This document shows, one piece after another, positions 34,480 through 46,367 of a stretch of 64,000 nucleotides of DNA. Position numbers and translations under genes: made by a program. The stretch is from positions 7,197,001-7,261,000 of the forward strand of contig OY756957.1 of assembly GCA_963580455.1 (NCBI GenBank), given 5' to 3'. The stretch's first letter is position 1. The number at the start of each line of letters is the position of its first letter. Under the pieces are notes generated by a model, which worked only from the letters and a program-made list of their open reading frames with translations, made no database searches and had not been told where the DNA came from. Origin of the DNA: Euonymus europaeus (lineage: Eukaryota; Streptophyta; Magnoliopsida; Celastrales; Celastraceae).

Positions 34480-34880
34480 GGGTATAAAGTTTAGAGTTTT
34501 GAGGATTAAGATATTAGTGTTTAGAGTTTATGATAAAAGGTTTTTCTGTTTAAGAGATTATAATTTATTATTTAGGATTTTGGGGTTTATGAAATAAGGT
34601 TTAAGATTTAGGGTTTACAAATATTAGTTAGTAAAATTTTATGATTTTCTTCTTATTTTTGTAAATTCTTCTTAATTATTTATAAGATTTTTTGTTCAAA
34701 ATTAAAACTAGAATTGTTAACATTCAGAGGATTTCTAATTATAAGGTTTAAAGTTTAAGAGTCTAGGGTTTAGAAGATTAGAATTTAGTATTTAAAGTTT
34801 AGGATTTAGAGATTTAAGATATTAGGATTTAGTATTTAGGATTTAGGATTTTGGGGTTTAGGATTTAGAGTTCGGATTTT
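34480..34880. repeat. degenerate telomere-like (TTTAGGG/TTTAGGA) tract
   Basis: TTTAGGG, TTTAGGA and close variants (TTTAGAG, TTTAAGA) recur at short, irregular intervals, for example around 34480-34620 and densely at 34740-34880. This looks like an eroded interstitial telomere-type repeat or a low-complexity expansion from one. Similar telobox text occurs in the minisatellite at 31.0-31.4 kb. Confidence 0.55.
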
Positions 34881-35805
34881 TTTCTTTGATTTTAAAAAAT
34901 TCTTCTAATTTTTATTATGAAACCCTCTAAACTTTTTTGCTTAATTTTTATTTTATGAAACCCTCTAAACTTTTTTGCTTAATTTCAATAAAATTCTGAT
35001 TTATTTTATTAAATTTTGCGAAATCCTCTAAATTTGAGACAAGTTTGTGAAATCCTCTGAATTTTTGGTTGCTTTTTGTTTGATTTTCAAAAATTCAATA
35101 TTTTTTTTTGATATATTTTTATGAAATCATAAGTATTTTTTGCTTAATTTTAAAAACTCATTTAATTGATTTTGGTGAGTTTTGAGAAATCCTCTGAATT
35201 CTAAATAAATTTGAGAAATCTTTTGAGTTCATTTAGAGCATTTGGCAAATAAACATTTAAACATATCGATCATGGGTCTCATTGGAAAGAGTTTTTCGTG
35301 CTGATTATGAATATATATATTTTTTAAAAATCCGACTTGTATTTTAAGAGATAAAACTGTTTTAAAGTTTTTAAAAGAAAAAAATAACAAGAATCTGATG
35401 ATGTCAGCATATGTCATCCATATAAGGGTTTCTTGGAATAATGGCAGTTTTATCCATAATTATTTAAAGGATGTCATGGAATATTGAAAAATTGAAGGTA
35501 GTGAATGAAATACATATTTTTATTAAAGGATTTATTGGTGAATCCCCCTATTTTAAATGATTTAGAGTATGATTTAGAGTGTCTGATGGGTGAATGTATT
35601 ATTTGAGAAACTACAAATTTCTAAAAAGTGTGCAAAAACTGAATTTTGCTAAGAATTAGAGTTTTTGTTAAGAATTTCTGTTGTGTTGTGGATAGTCTAA
35701 GTTGGACTATTTGCACCCAATGGTGAAGACTTGAGCATATTTGACTGTTTTCAAGAAATGCAATGCTTTCCTTTGTTGCCCTGTTTTCTTCTTCGTTTGA
35801 TGATA
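34881..35805. other. AT-rich repetitive intergenic DNA
   Basis: Continuation of the 'aaatcctctgaa(t)tt' phrase repeats to about 35225, including an immediate duplication of 'atgaaaccctctaaacttttttgctt' type text near 34915-34985, then unique AT-rich sequence. No gene seen. Confidence 0.5.
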
Positions 35806-38147
35806 CTAGTATAATACCCGCGCTACGCGCGGTAGCAATTTCTTATTTTTTCTTAATTTTTTTTCTTTCATTTTTCTTTAGATATATATAGTCATCTCTA
35901 TTTAAAATAATTATAATAATTTTCGTAAAATATATGAATACATATGTGAGAATTTTACAGTTGATAAGGTAATACAAATTAAAAATGTAATTTTATCAGA
36001 ATTTTGAGTCATTTAATAAATATTGTTTCATGACCCCAATTTTTCGAATGGTTGAAAGTTGATAATTTTTATACGATAATAATAACCATTTTTCTTTTCC
36101 TTCTATTTTTTTTCTATCCTACAGTGGAGTTGTCCGATCTCAACTCTCCCAATAACCATTTAACAACTTTGGGCTTCTTCAACTTAACATTATCATTTAT
36201 GTTCATAGAATTGATTTTTATCATTGATGAAGGATGCACTCCAAGGTGATCACTGATCATCTTGAAATAACAGATCCCATGTACCATCATATAAACCTGC
36301 AGACAACATTATTTTCGCCCAAAAAATCCGTGAAAGCTAAATGAATAAAAGGTGTAATAATAGCAGATATATTAAAAATAAAATTATGAGATTGACAACA
36401 CAATTTTTGAAATGTTTTTATTTTCAAAAATGCAGATGAGTCTTTATCGTTTCCATTAACAGAGGTATTTTGGTAGAGTAACGTCATGGTAAGTTGAAAG
36501 GCATTGGTTCATATTTGATAAGGGCACAATTGCTTGACTCTTGAAGTACCAAGCAAACAATGTACAGAAACCACTAATTTATGGTAAATTGTGTAGCATG
36601 AGCCATTCAAGTGAATTTTTAAAAAATCCATCCAATACTATAAAGATCATCAATGTAATTGATTGGTGTTCTTAAAGAATACATGTACAAAAAGCTATTC
36701 AATTTTAAGCATCACATGAGTACCTATATTTTTTTTAAAGTGATGAGACCCATTTCCCTACAGCTCGGTGATGTGCAAAGCTGCAGAAGTCCCTTGCTCA
36801 TCATCAACTTCCACTTTTATCATCTTTGTCTCCATCAACTCTTTTGTGATATTGATAGCAGTGGCACATGAAAAACAAAGAACCGAGCTGCAATATCAAA
36901 ATTAGTTGCAAAATTAGCAAAATTAGCAAAACAAAGAACCAAGGGATATGAGTATTAGCATAAGTAGATAATTACAACAATATGAATGTTGCATCTGACT
37001 CTACGTACCAAGCATTAAAACGCCAGCTTAACAATTCTTTCCTAATTGGAGAATTTAGGATTACCATCTAAAAAGTTCACTACAACGACATTTGTGAAAG
37101 ATTAAAAATAGGGATAAAACATCAAAACATGGCTCTAGTTTTGAAAGAGAGAGAAGAGAGAAGCTTCATGAATATGGAATCAAATTGTGAAAATCACCCA
37201 GTGTTCATTCTCTTACATCTTCCGCTTTCTCCAACTTTAAAGGGTCTAATCTAAGCTCTAATTCAAGAATAGAGAAAGGGGGAACTTTCGCGAAGAACAA
37301 ATTGGGATTGAAATGTGAAACACAATAACAAATCCCACAACCAATAGGCAAGGTAGAGACCGATAGTTGTTCCCAATTGCACCAGCAGATATGGAGGATG
37401 TGAGTTGGTATTATTTTTGGCAGAAACAATTTATAAGGTAAGAGGGACTCTATCACCCTATTATTGAAAAGACATAATTCATAATTTACCCAAGAGAATC
37501 ACAAAATGGTATGAATAGTCGTACACAAAGGTAGGAGGATTGGTTCCCCATGTGACCAATGACCTGGAAAAAAAACACATAAATGAACCATATTAGTAGG
37601 GTTAATGGCCGAAAAATTTGAATAACAAGTAATTGTAAACTGGAGTAGCTCGTATTTGTGATATGGTATCTCTGATTAATCGATGTCGTCTAAGATTTAT
37701 GATGTGGTAGTCCATGGCTCTCTAAAAGCAGGAGGATCATCGATGGGTAATTTGTTTGGTTGGAGAGAAGCCGGAGAGGAGAAACATTGTTTAAGGTTGC
37801 ATGCATCAGACATTAGGTTTCTAAAGGTCTAAAAAGGCTAATTCGTCACAGCTGCAAATCGAACGGAGTAGGATTTCAAACAGCTATAATTGAAGCCATT
37901 AATTCTATTAAATTAAATTGAAAACAAAGTCCACATTATTCTTGGGTTCTTGAATAAGGAAAGTCCAATAGTCGTGACCCCTTTATACATGTACCTACTA
38001 TACGTATATTAATGTCATTTATTATTTGTAAACAAATTTAACATTAAGCATGAGATTCCTAGGGTCAGCCCACATGGTAGCATTTCACCAAAAATTGATG
38101 GTGATTCCGTTTTTATATAGAGCATATATATAAAAGATATAGATAGA
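35806..38147 (-). mobile_element. Helitron, non-autonomous, 3' end on the left
   Basis: Read on the reverse strand, the left edge ends in a perfect 6-bp-stem hairpin (CCGCGC-GTA-GCGCGG, 35818-35832), then TATTATA and CTAG followed by T. This is the classic plant Helitron 3' terminus (hairpin, short spacer, CTRR|T). The 5' end is inferred: at 38146-38147 the reverse strand reads A|TCTATCTATATC, a plausible TC start in an A/T host site, giving 2.34 kb. No Rep/helicase frame is seen. Short frames inside could be captured fragments. The 3' end is firm, the 5' end tentative. Confidence 0.6.
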
Positions 38148-38630
38148 TCAAGTATTCTTTGCAATATATGGAACCTCCACGTGTCAATCAAGAGTAGAAA
38201 GCTAAAATTGACGGGGACATAATTAGAGCACACCATTTCCTAGCTTTACTTATAGTAATAAATTTTCAAACTTTACCTGCCATTTTTATTGCACATTTAT
38301 TTTTGGCAAACATAATTATTTGCATTGCGTGCATATTTGCGGCAAACAATTATTAGGGACAGACCTTAATTTTTTTTAGTAAGGATAAAAGAGGCATTAT
38401 AATTATATTTCATTTAAATTTGTCCGTAATGGAATAAGCTTCAATTAGTGGAGGACTTATTGGATTATAAACCCGACTTAATGGGTGACCCAATTCATTT
38501 AAGTGACTAATCACAAAAAATAATAATAATAATTTGCCTTAGAATGATACTTTATGGCATTGAATCTATTATGAAAGGAAGAAAGCAGACTTGAACACAA
38601 ACATCATCATACAAACTAGAAACTGGAAAT
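38148..38630. other. intergenic, 3' side of the small secreted peptide gene
   Basis: AT-rich; no gene seen. It contains the presumed 3' UTR of the gene at 38631. Confidence 0.4.
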
Positions 38631-38879
38631 CTATATAGGCAACTTGGGATCTTCGTATGGGTGCTCTGCAGTTGGGTTTACAAGTTGCTTCTGGGGGTAG
38701 CGAAAGCTCCCATGGTTCATCCGCGGCCTTCTCTGCTGCTGGTCCAGGCTCCTGTTTTCAGGGTGATCTCTTTCACCACCGGCTGCACCAACTCCAATGG
38801 TCGCTGATTCTGAGGAGCTGATCAAAACCAAGAGAGAGAAGAGAGCAAATAATGTGTATAAAACCTTTAACTGCATCAT
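38631..38879 (-). CDS. small secreted peptide precursor, cysteine-free
   Basis: 82 aa. Residues 1 to about 26 (MMQLKVLYTLFALFSLLVLISSSESA) form a strong signal peptide, so the product is probably exported to the apoplast. The rest is hydrophilic and has no cysteine, unlike defensins or EPF-type peptides. It has dibasic sites (QQQRRPR near 48-53) and a Pro/acid-rich C-terminus (NPTAEHPYEDPKLPI). This layout, signal peptide then basic variable region then short conserved-looking tail, fits precursors of small processed signalling peptides. I cannot match the tail to CLE, CEP, PIP, PSY, RGF or CIF motifs. A TATATATATA box on the reverse strand lies about 45-55 bp upstream of the ATG. The gene is intronless. 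Single-copy in this window. Confidence 0.65.
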   Translation of the reverse strand: MMQLKVLYTLFALFSLLVLISSSESATIGVGAAGGERDHPENRSLDQQQRRPRMNHGSFRYPQKQLVNPTAEHPYEDPKLPI

Positions 38880-39687
38880 TGCGTTTTTTTTATTTTTTCT
38901 TCAGAGGGTGGAAGTGGATTGATAAATATATATATAGAGTTGTAAAGGTGAAAACTTTAACTTTGCTTTGGTTGGAAGTCAGTGAACAAATCATTCAACT
39001 TCTCACTCCAAGTATTGATTGCTGTGAGTGACTACTTGTTTTACCATGAGTGGTTATTTCTCCTCAGTGGGTTTGGTTATTGCGAGTTGTTGTTATGATT
39101 ATTTTAGATGACTAAACATCAAGATTATGCGATACACTATTAAGTTAAAACAATAAAAGCATGGAATTCAGCTCACAAGAAGCACAGAAAATAGGAGCAT
39201 AAGGCGTGTGATATACATAAAAGATGAGATGGTCTTATAAGTATATTTATTCTGGATTACAATATTAAGATATCGTTTAGTTCGCGGAATCAGCTTTTGG
39301 TTTGCGGAATTTAAATTCTCAGGAATAAATTTTTTTCTTTTGTCAATGATTCTTCTTATGGTTAGTTGGTATAATTATTGGAATTTAGAATTTCAAAAAA
39401 AAAAATTCTCGCAAATGAGAAATTCTTCTTTCCTCTCAAAAAAGAGAAATCATCCTTAAGGATTGAGAATCCTCACTTATTTTCAATTAAATATAGAAAG
39501 TGATTTTTGGCATCCAAATACATATGATAACAAGATATTTTATTTTCATTTTCTCATTGATAAAATGTGAGCATACAAAATAAAAAATCATTCTTCATTT
39601 TTTTATTTTTACAATTTTCAATTTGAATAGACAAATAAAGTGTCATTTTCTCTTGGACTTGGTTGATTGACCTCTTGTGGGTCAATA
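38880..39687. other. intergenic, upstream of the small peptide gene
   Basis: Promoter side of the peptide gene (TATA near 38925-38935). Around 39280-39500 lies AT-rich DNA with many AGAATT/AATTCT pairs that may be a decayed MITE; I could not fix its ends. No gene seen. Confidence 0.4.
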
Positions 39688-41462
39688 TGTAGAACTAGGC
39701 CTACACACTGGGTACTGGGTTTTCGACCGACCCGGTTGTTATCGGGTAGGCCCGACCCTGTCCGAACCCTATAATTTCGGACTGCGTTTCGGGTTTTATA
39801 TTTGATGAATACCGGGTTATCGGGTCACCCAATAACCCGGTTATATTTTTTTTTTTTCATAGAATTGTTTTTTAATATTATTTACTCTTTAGTCTTTTAA
39901 CTTAATTTCCCTTATATGGTTATACCTCTGGGCCAGAGGTGAAGCCCTGTCTCTGTGCTACGTCTATGATGCGTCCATGCTACTCTGTCGTAACCCGCAG
40001 TGCCGCCACTTGCACTTGGTTGTTATTCATTTAGAAATAGTCTCAAATCTCAATGTTTCTCAGTCTCTCTTGACTAGTCATTGCTACCGCCTACTGTAAC
40101 CGTTCCTCTGCTTTATCTGGAATCGAGTCACTGTAAGGTGTCCGTCTCTTGTTTTGCTGTTTGGTTTTGAGGTTTGTTCGTTCTGACTTTCGAAGTCTAC
40201 ATACTCGTTTCACTACAAGGTGCCTGTCACTTCGATGTTGATTGTTGTCTGTGTGATACTATTAGCTAATTTGATTTGATTTCGTGGCTTCTTGTATATT
40301 TTACGCATATTTTGGATTGTACCTTTACATTGTATTTATAGTTTTGTGCTAGTGGTCCACATGTCCAGTACTAGCAAATACTATAGATTGTATTTTTATT
40401 AGTTGATTAAGTGGCTATTGAATATTGATTAAGTGGCTACTACAGTACTTACGGCATGACTATGAGAATTTGATAAGAGTTTTGCTAAATAAACATCCTC
40501 TAGAATAAACCCTCCTCCTTAGCTAGGTTTAGTTTTGTCAAATCAAAAGAATTTATTTTGAAATCATTTCTCCCTCATTTTTTGTGCATGAATTATTGTT
40601 AAATTAACACCACCCTGTCAGCTTTAATCAATGTAACAGCCGCGCAAGCCCAAGGTTTTGACTGCACTTTCGTCTAACATACACTTGTGTGTGGATACTG
40701 TCCTTCTTTTGGCTTTTGTCTTCAGAAATCAGAATACGTACTTTAAAAAAATGGTTTTATTTGAGAGCAACCCAATCGGACGTGAAGACAAGGACAATCT
40801 CTCATAAGTGGTTGACGTGGCATTTTAGATTTTTTTTCTTTTTTCCTTTTTTAATATGGCGTTGGGTTTAGTTGGTCAAGGAGAATATTCTTGTGTGGGG
40901 ATTTCTTGTTAATAAAATCCCACTTCTTCGGTATATGTTAGTCTGACTTTTTTCTTTATGGACTATTCGGCAGGGTGTTGGCACAGGTTATATTATGTCC
41001 ATCATATTTTTATATATATTTAGACATTATTTTTTATATTTAAAGTTATCAAGCTCTGTGTTTATTATTATTATTTATATTAAAAAAATATGAAAAATTC
41101 ATAAATGTATATTAAATTGAATTTTTTTTATTATTACATAAATTTAATCAAGCACATGAACAAAATTATCGAAAGAAAACATAGACCGCACTGACTGCAT
41201 ATAAGCATCAAACCGCTCCACATACGGAGTAGCCCATTGGCTGCACAATCATACCTACAATGAATCCACCCAGGGAATATGAGAGGCATTGGATAATCCC
41301 CCGTCAAACTAACCTGGACATAATGATTATCATTTACGTGTCCTATTGCGATAGCAATGTGCTAGAATGGTGGTTGTGGGGTTGTACGAAATGGTAGATA
41401 TGTCACGCTCTCTTTAGGGTGAAGAACGTGTAATATATGGATGCAGTATAGCTGGGAACTGA

Positions 41463-43800
41463 TCAATATATGATAGTGAAGAGTATTTTTTTCTTTCTCG
41501 GTCTCGAACTTTCTTGTGTTGAGAGAGATCGAGTATTGTAAATAGAGGAACAACTGTGTCTCGCTTGTTCGTTAGAATGGAAAAAATCATGCTCAAAGAT
41601 CTTTGAATTGGGGCGATCCAATGCAGAGCTGTGTCTGTGAGATTCTCTATGCTGAACAAAATCACTAAGATCAACAACACGTGCAGTTGGATTATTCTGG
41701 GTGGTGGTGGGTACCTTTTTCTTTGTGGAGGGGCGCCCTATAGTGTTGGTCTTCACAGCTGGTTCACGAAGAGAAGTGCTAGAAGGTCTGAATATGTCCC
41801 TTAACTTCCTTAGCCAACTTACTTTAACATGTCTTGTCTGCTTTTTGAACTGTTCTGTGAACATCTGTACATTGGCAGTACAGTCAATGTCATCCTCTTC
41901 AAGTGAATCACATGGTAGTAGATCAGGCTTTCTCCAAAATTGATCGATGGTATCAAGCGGTATAGTCTGACCTTTGATCACATACACGGCTAATTCGTGA
42001 GCACACGGTAGTCCGTAGCTCCTATGAATTGGACATCTGCAATTGTAAGCAACCTCTCCAACTTCATTTGACCGCTCAAACTCCATCCAAATAAGATCCA
42101 ACGCCTCGATCGAAACAAAACCATGTAAATTCTGAAAGTAATATATGTTGAATCGGTGTGGCACAATGGTTTTGCTTCGCTCAATACTAGCTTTGATAGC
42201 TGTGTCTTGAGATTAGATAACTTTATGAATCCACGATATGGATCGCTCAATGTCTGACTGTGACGAGCACAAATATCTTTTCAGCTTAGCATGCTGACTC
42301 TCAACCCTATTAGTTGTGTGATTTTCGTAATGCATATATTTGTCGGTCCAGGCGGATATAAACATCTCCTTATATGGTGTCAACCATACATCTTTCAAAT
42401 AGTTAATCACTGCCGAAAACTTCTGTAATACTACTTCGAGGCGTGTTATATTGCTCATGCACACACTCTCATTTTCAGATTCGAGCACCGTAGTCCACAT
42501 GCGGTAGAACACATTCGAAGCTCTACTGTCTCGTATTGATGGCCTGCATTTAGTTAAAATACTTTGATAGATGTGTCATCTACATAGTAATTTTGAAGCC
42601 TTGGGAAATACCTTAGCACATGCTTTCATCAGGCCCAACTCCCTGTCCGTAACTATCACTCGTGGACCAATGCATTAGTGCATTACAGATTGAACGCATT
42701 CCAAAGCCCAAGTATAATTGGCCCCTTTCTCTGAGTGTAAATATGCAAATGCTATGCAAAATGTCTGACTGGTTGAAGTGACACCGACAATTTCAAGGAG
42801 AGGCAACCCATACCTGTTTATCTGATATGTCGCATCCATTAACAACACATGATGGAATGCATGCAATCGCCCTAGTGCGTCAAGATGTGCGAAGTAAAAA
42901 TCTTCAAGCTCATTGGTTGAAGGGTTTGACCGATAATAAAAAACATAGCCATGGTCTGTGAGGAATGTCAACACAACTTGCATCTGTGATTGTCCTGATT
43001 TCTCAGCAATCTTGTGTTTCAGCTTAGCATTGCGTATGGTTCTGATTGTTGACACATTGTTTGGATCTCGTTTTTTCAATTCCGTCAATATATCCCGTGG
43101 CTTAGCATTTTGCGCAGACATGTCAATCATTACCTGAATTTCAGACTCAGAATGTCAACCAGGGTATGGATGTCCCTCCATATATAATGTAGAAGCATGA
43201 TTGTGTTCCGCACACACCACCTCCACCTTCCAATAATCATCTAGCTTCATTTTTCGTCTTTTCAATTTGAATGAACAATCTATTTTTTTGTGCCAGTCTA
43301 CTTCGTTCAGGGTTTTTTATTTGGTAATTACCACTGCGATCAAATTGTAATCTGTGTTTCTTACCGAACCCTCCAATATTTGATCTACCGATGATGATGA
43401 TGTATCCCAATTGTCGTCCAACTTGTTGAACCCAATCGATTAAAGTTTGTCGTGATTTGAACACCTAAGAATGTATTAGTTTTTTTTAGAAAGTTACTGA
43501 TATTCATTCAACCTAACACAAAAACTCATATTTTGATTAAATAAAATATTATACCATATCGGTTTCAAATTCACATCTATCGTCAACCTCGATGTTCTCT
43601 GCCATCTCATTCGCATCTTCATCTTCTTGCTTTATTTGAAATGGAACAAAATAACCCTGCCAATAAAGTAATTTAATATTGAATAAAAAAAATTAGAAAA
43701 ATTACTAACTCAGTATTAGTATTTACATGTTCAGTTGAACTGCTTGCCGGATGGTAGTTGAAAAAATCATCTATGTAGTCCATATCTGCATATGAACAGT
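41463..43800 (-). pseudogene. MULE (Mutator-like) transposase pseudogene
   Basis: Reverse-strand exons and frames in order: an acidic leader (43560-43790, VPFQIKQEDEDANEMAENIE), the DNA-binding N-terminus (43464-43237, FKSRQTLIDWVQQVGRQLG), the catalytic MULE region (43130-42510: DILTELKKRDPNNVSTIRTIRN, FYFAHLDALGRLHAFHHVLLMDATY, TSTSQTFCIAFAYLHSEKGANYTWAL, VIVTDRELGLMKA), a middle region (42512-42213: YENHTTNRVESQHAKLKRYL) and a SWIM zinc finger (42164-41463, YNCRCPIHRSYGLPCAHELAVY). Stops occur after QSVMH (about 42675) and at SKLLCR (about 42577), and the frame changes between WIHKVI and the SWIM part (about 42200). It is a dead copy. It differs from domesticated FAR1/MUG genes in being broken. 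Confidence 0.85.
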
Positions 43801-44021
43801 TGATTATATAAACAGTTGAGCTATTGAAGCGAAAACTTAAGCCATTAATAAAATTAATCAGATTGAGAAAAAATATTTTGATTTATAAATTTTTTTAATT
43901 AACTTTTAAAATAACGAAATAATTTTGTATAAAAAATATTTACAAACAATCAGACAATCCGACCACATAGGAAGATATAAACGTCCACATCAATTTTATA
44001 TTTTTTATTTATAAAAAAAAG

Positions 44022-44177
44022 GGTTGCCTGGGGTTCACCTCTCATGGAACACGAGTCCTGCTTAGATGTCTTCAAGTTTGAAGGATGCAAAAAAAAAAAG
44101 GTTGCCTGGGGTTCACCTCTCATGGAACACGAGTCCTGCTTAGATGTCTTCAAGTTTGAAGGAAATGCATCACTGCA
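44022..44177. repeat. 78-bp tandem duplication
   Basis: GGTTGCCTGGGGTTCACC starts at 44022 and again at 44100, and the two copies are identical over most of their length, separated by an A-tract. On the reverse strand they read as a repeated peptide within an open frame (43950-44201), but nothing supports a gene. Confidence 0.85.
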
Positions 44178-45047
44178 ATCTGGCAAACCACATTGGAACA
44201 CATTCTAGTGGAATGGACTGGGTAATACTTTATGCTCGAGAATTTTGGTAGAAACTTCCTACCTTTCACGTTTTAAATACAAATGTTATAATGGTTCGGA
44301 GGAAGACATATATGGTTAAATAGGACAAAAAATATAATATTTATTGGCTGTAGGATTAATAATACATCAACATCAAAGCATAATAAAAAATATAATATAT
44401 ATGGTTAATGCACTGGCACTCCAAATCTTTAACAGTGATAAATTAAAGCATAAGAAAAGCAAAAAAACAAATGCTTTCCATTTTCCAACACTAGCCTTTC
44501 GCCCATTCACTTTGCTTGTTTCCTTTTCAATCCCGGTAAACAAAACAGTGAAACACAAAGTTGTTAATGCGAAAAAAATGCACATGCAAAAGTTTCACTT
44601 TGTTTCTGCGGAACATACATTTTCTTTTCCCCGTTTGTTTCAGTTCATACAAACACACATGAAATAAGATACTTACAACAGACATTATCAACATTTCTTC
44701 TGCAGACCCACTCATGAAAGCATGTCAAAAGCATAAAAAGAACATAAACAGGTTAATAACCGGTGCATTAATGCACTGGCACTCCCCGGATCGGATCTCC
44801 GAAAAATCATTCCAACAAAAACACAATAAAACAAGTTGTAAAATCAAAAGAGAGAGAGAAACAACTACTTACCGGTTATTAGCATTTAAAACTTCAAATG
44901 CATTATTTTAACGCATCTACTCCTTCTCTATTTGATTTATGAAAAATATGCTCATGACTTGCCACAGGAAGAAATGCTTATGGCTTCCTCAATTAATTCT
45001 TAAATACCTACAAAATTCTACAAGCAAAGTGTGCAATTTAAAAGGAA

Positions 45048-45178
45048 GCGGGGCTAGGGGCTAGGGGCTAGGGGCTAGGAGGGGGCGGGGGGTGGGGGGT
45101 GGCTGCTGAGAAGGAACAACTTACATGTTATAGTGGGGGGGGTGGTGGGGGGGTGGCGGGGGGGCCCTGGTGGGGGAG
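45048..45178 (+). repeat. G-run cluster with G-quadruplex potential
   Basis: GGGGCTA repeats four times at about 45049-45075, followed by GGGGGCGGGGGG-type runs to 45105. After a 25-bp gap, a second set of G4 to G8 runs fills 45135-45178. Either half contains at least four runs of three or more G with short loops. It stands out sharply in an AT-rich region. Confidence 0.85.
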
Positions 45179-45730
45179 GAAAATTTGACACTTGGAATAA
45201 AAGTTGCATGAGTTGAGGGGGCAGGAGGCCTCATGATAAAAGCTAGACCAACATTGTCCCCTTTCATTGCTTTTATTCAAACTTTCAATGCACTTATGGG
45301 CCCAAGACAAAAATAAAAATAAAAAAGTACCAACTGGGGGTTTACATATAGGGGGTAGGAGATGTTCGAATAATGCTACCCATTTGAGAATGACTGAATG
45401 AATGAGTAGGATCTGACTAATCTGAGTACGAGTAATGAGGTTTGATTGGACTGTTGTTTAGTTATTGGGCCACCACAAGTGCGGTTTTGTGTAGTTTGGC
45501 CTTTATAGATTCAGTCCATGAGACATATTCACAAATTACATAATTGACTAATTTCACTCATTTTTCAACTGGGTCACCCGGTAATCCGATCCGGTTGACC
45601 CGAAACCCGATAGCCCGGATTTTTATACCGGGCTATCGAACGGGGTTTCAAGTATTAAAAAAGAATTGGGTTGGGTCAAACTCGGTCTGATAACTCAGAA
45701 CCCGGCCCGGTGTGCAGCCCTATGTAGAAC

Positions 45731-46090
45731 AGACCTCTTGAGCCTTGTGGATTGAGCTCTTGTGGGTTGATATGTCAAACGAAATTATTGGGTTTGTTTG
45801 ATCTGACTCTCGTGGGTCAATATATCAAACAAGACTCTTGGGTCTGATGGCTTGGACTCTCGTGGGTTAATATATCGAACGGGCCTCTTTGGGCCTAATG
45901 GATTGGATTCTCATGGGCCAATATGTCAACTGAGTCTTTGGGCTTGGTTGATTGGGCTCTCCTATGTTGGTCAATATATCAAATAGGCATCTTGGCCTAG
46001 TTGATTGGGCTCTAGAGTGCCAATATATATGTCGAATGGACTTCTTTTTTATGGTGGATTGGGGTCTCGTAGGCCAAATTATGTAGAACT
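45731..46090. repeat. degenerate minisatellite of about 50 bp
   Basis: Seven diverged units share the phrase 'ttgattggactctcgtgggtcaatatatcaaac'. The six internal units differ from one another by roughly a fifth of positions. A further half-unit lies left of the 6-kb element (about 39661-39695), so that element inserted into this array. The last unit near 46080 also ends TATGTAGAAC. Confidence 0.75.
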
Positions 46091-46367
46091 AAATTACACA
46101 TGAATGATTTTTAGTCCATATAGCAACAAAAATAGAGTGACAGTGTAATCTAGACAATTAACAAATAATGAATATATCATTAAAATAGCTTTTCAAAACT
46201 TATTTCCATTTTATTTCCAAATCCGTAAACAAAACTAACTTGAAGTATGAATAATATTATGAATCATTAAAACAGCTTTCCTGACATCTTATTTTCTATT
46301 CTACACTTTCATATGGAAGGATCAAAAGAACAACACATAGTGCACGCATCCAAAGAGAGGCATCAAC
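46091..46367. other. 3' side of the IDA-like gene
   Basis: AT-rich, no gene. It should contain the 3' UTR and polyadenylation signal of the gene at 46368 (reverse strand). Confidence 0.4.

Larger units (their letters stand above)
39696..45722. mobile_element. 6.0-kb hAT-bounded composite element carrying a dead MULE
   Basis: Left end TAGGCCTACACACTGGGTACTGGG and right end CCCGGCCCGGTGTGCAGCCCTA are imperfect inverted repeats of the Ac-like hAT type. Both ends are followed inward by about 150 bp of ACCCGG/CCGGGT-rich subterminal DNA (to about 39845 and from about 45570). The flanks carry a perfect 8-bp duplication, TGTAGAAC (39688-39695 and 45723-45730). No hAT transposase is visible inside. 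The interior holds a decayed MULE transposase gene (-), a 78-bp tandem duplication and a G-run cluster. The simplest reading is a non-autonomous hAT element into which a MULE inserted, or a hAT element that gained MULE DNA. Confidence 0.75.

Noticed and set aside
44344..44667. 107-aa + frame inside the 6-kb element
   Set aside because: AT-rich, lacks similarity and an equally long antisense frame exists; likely chance.
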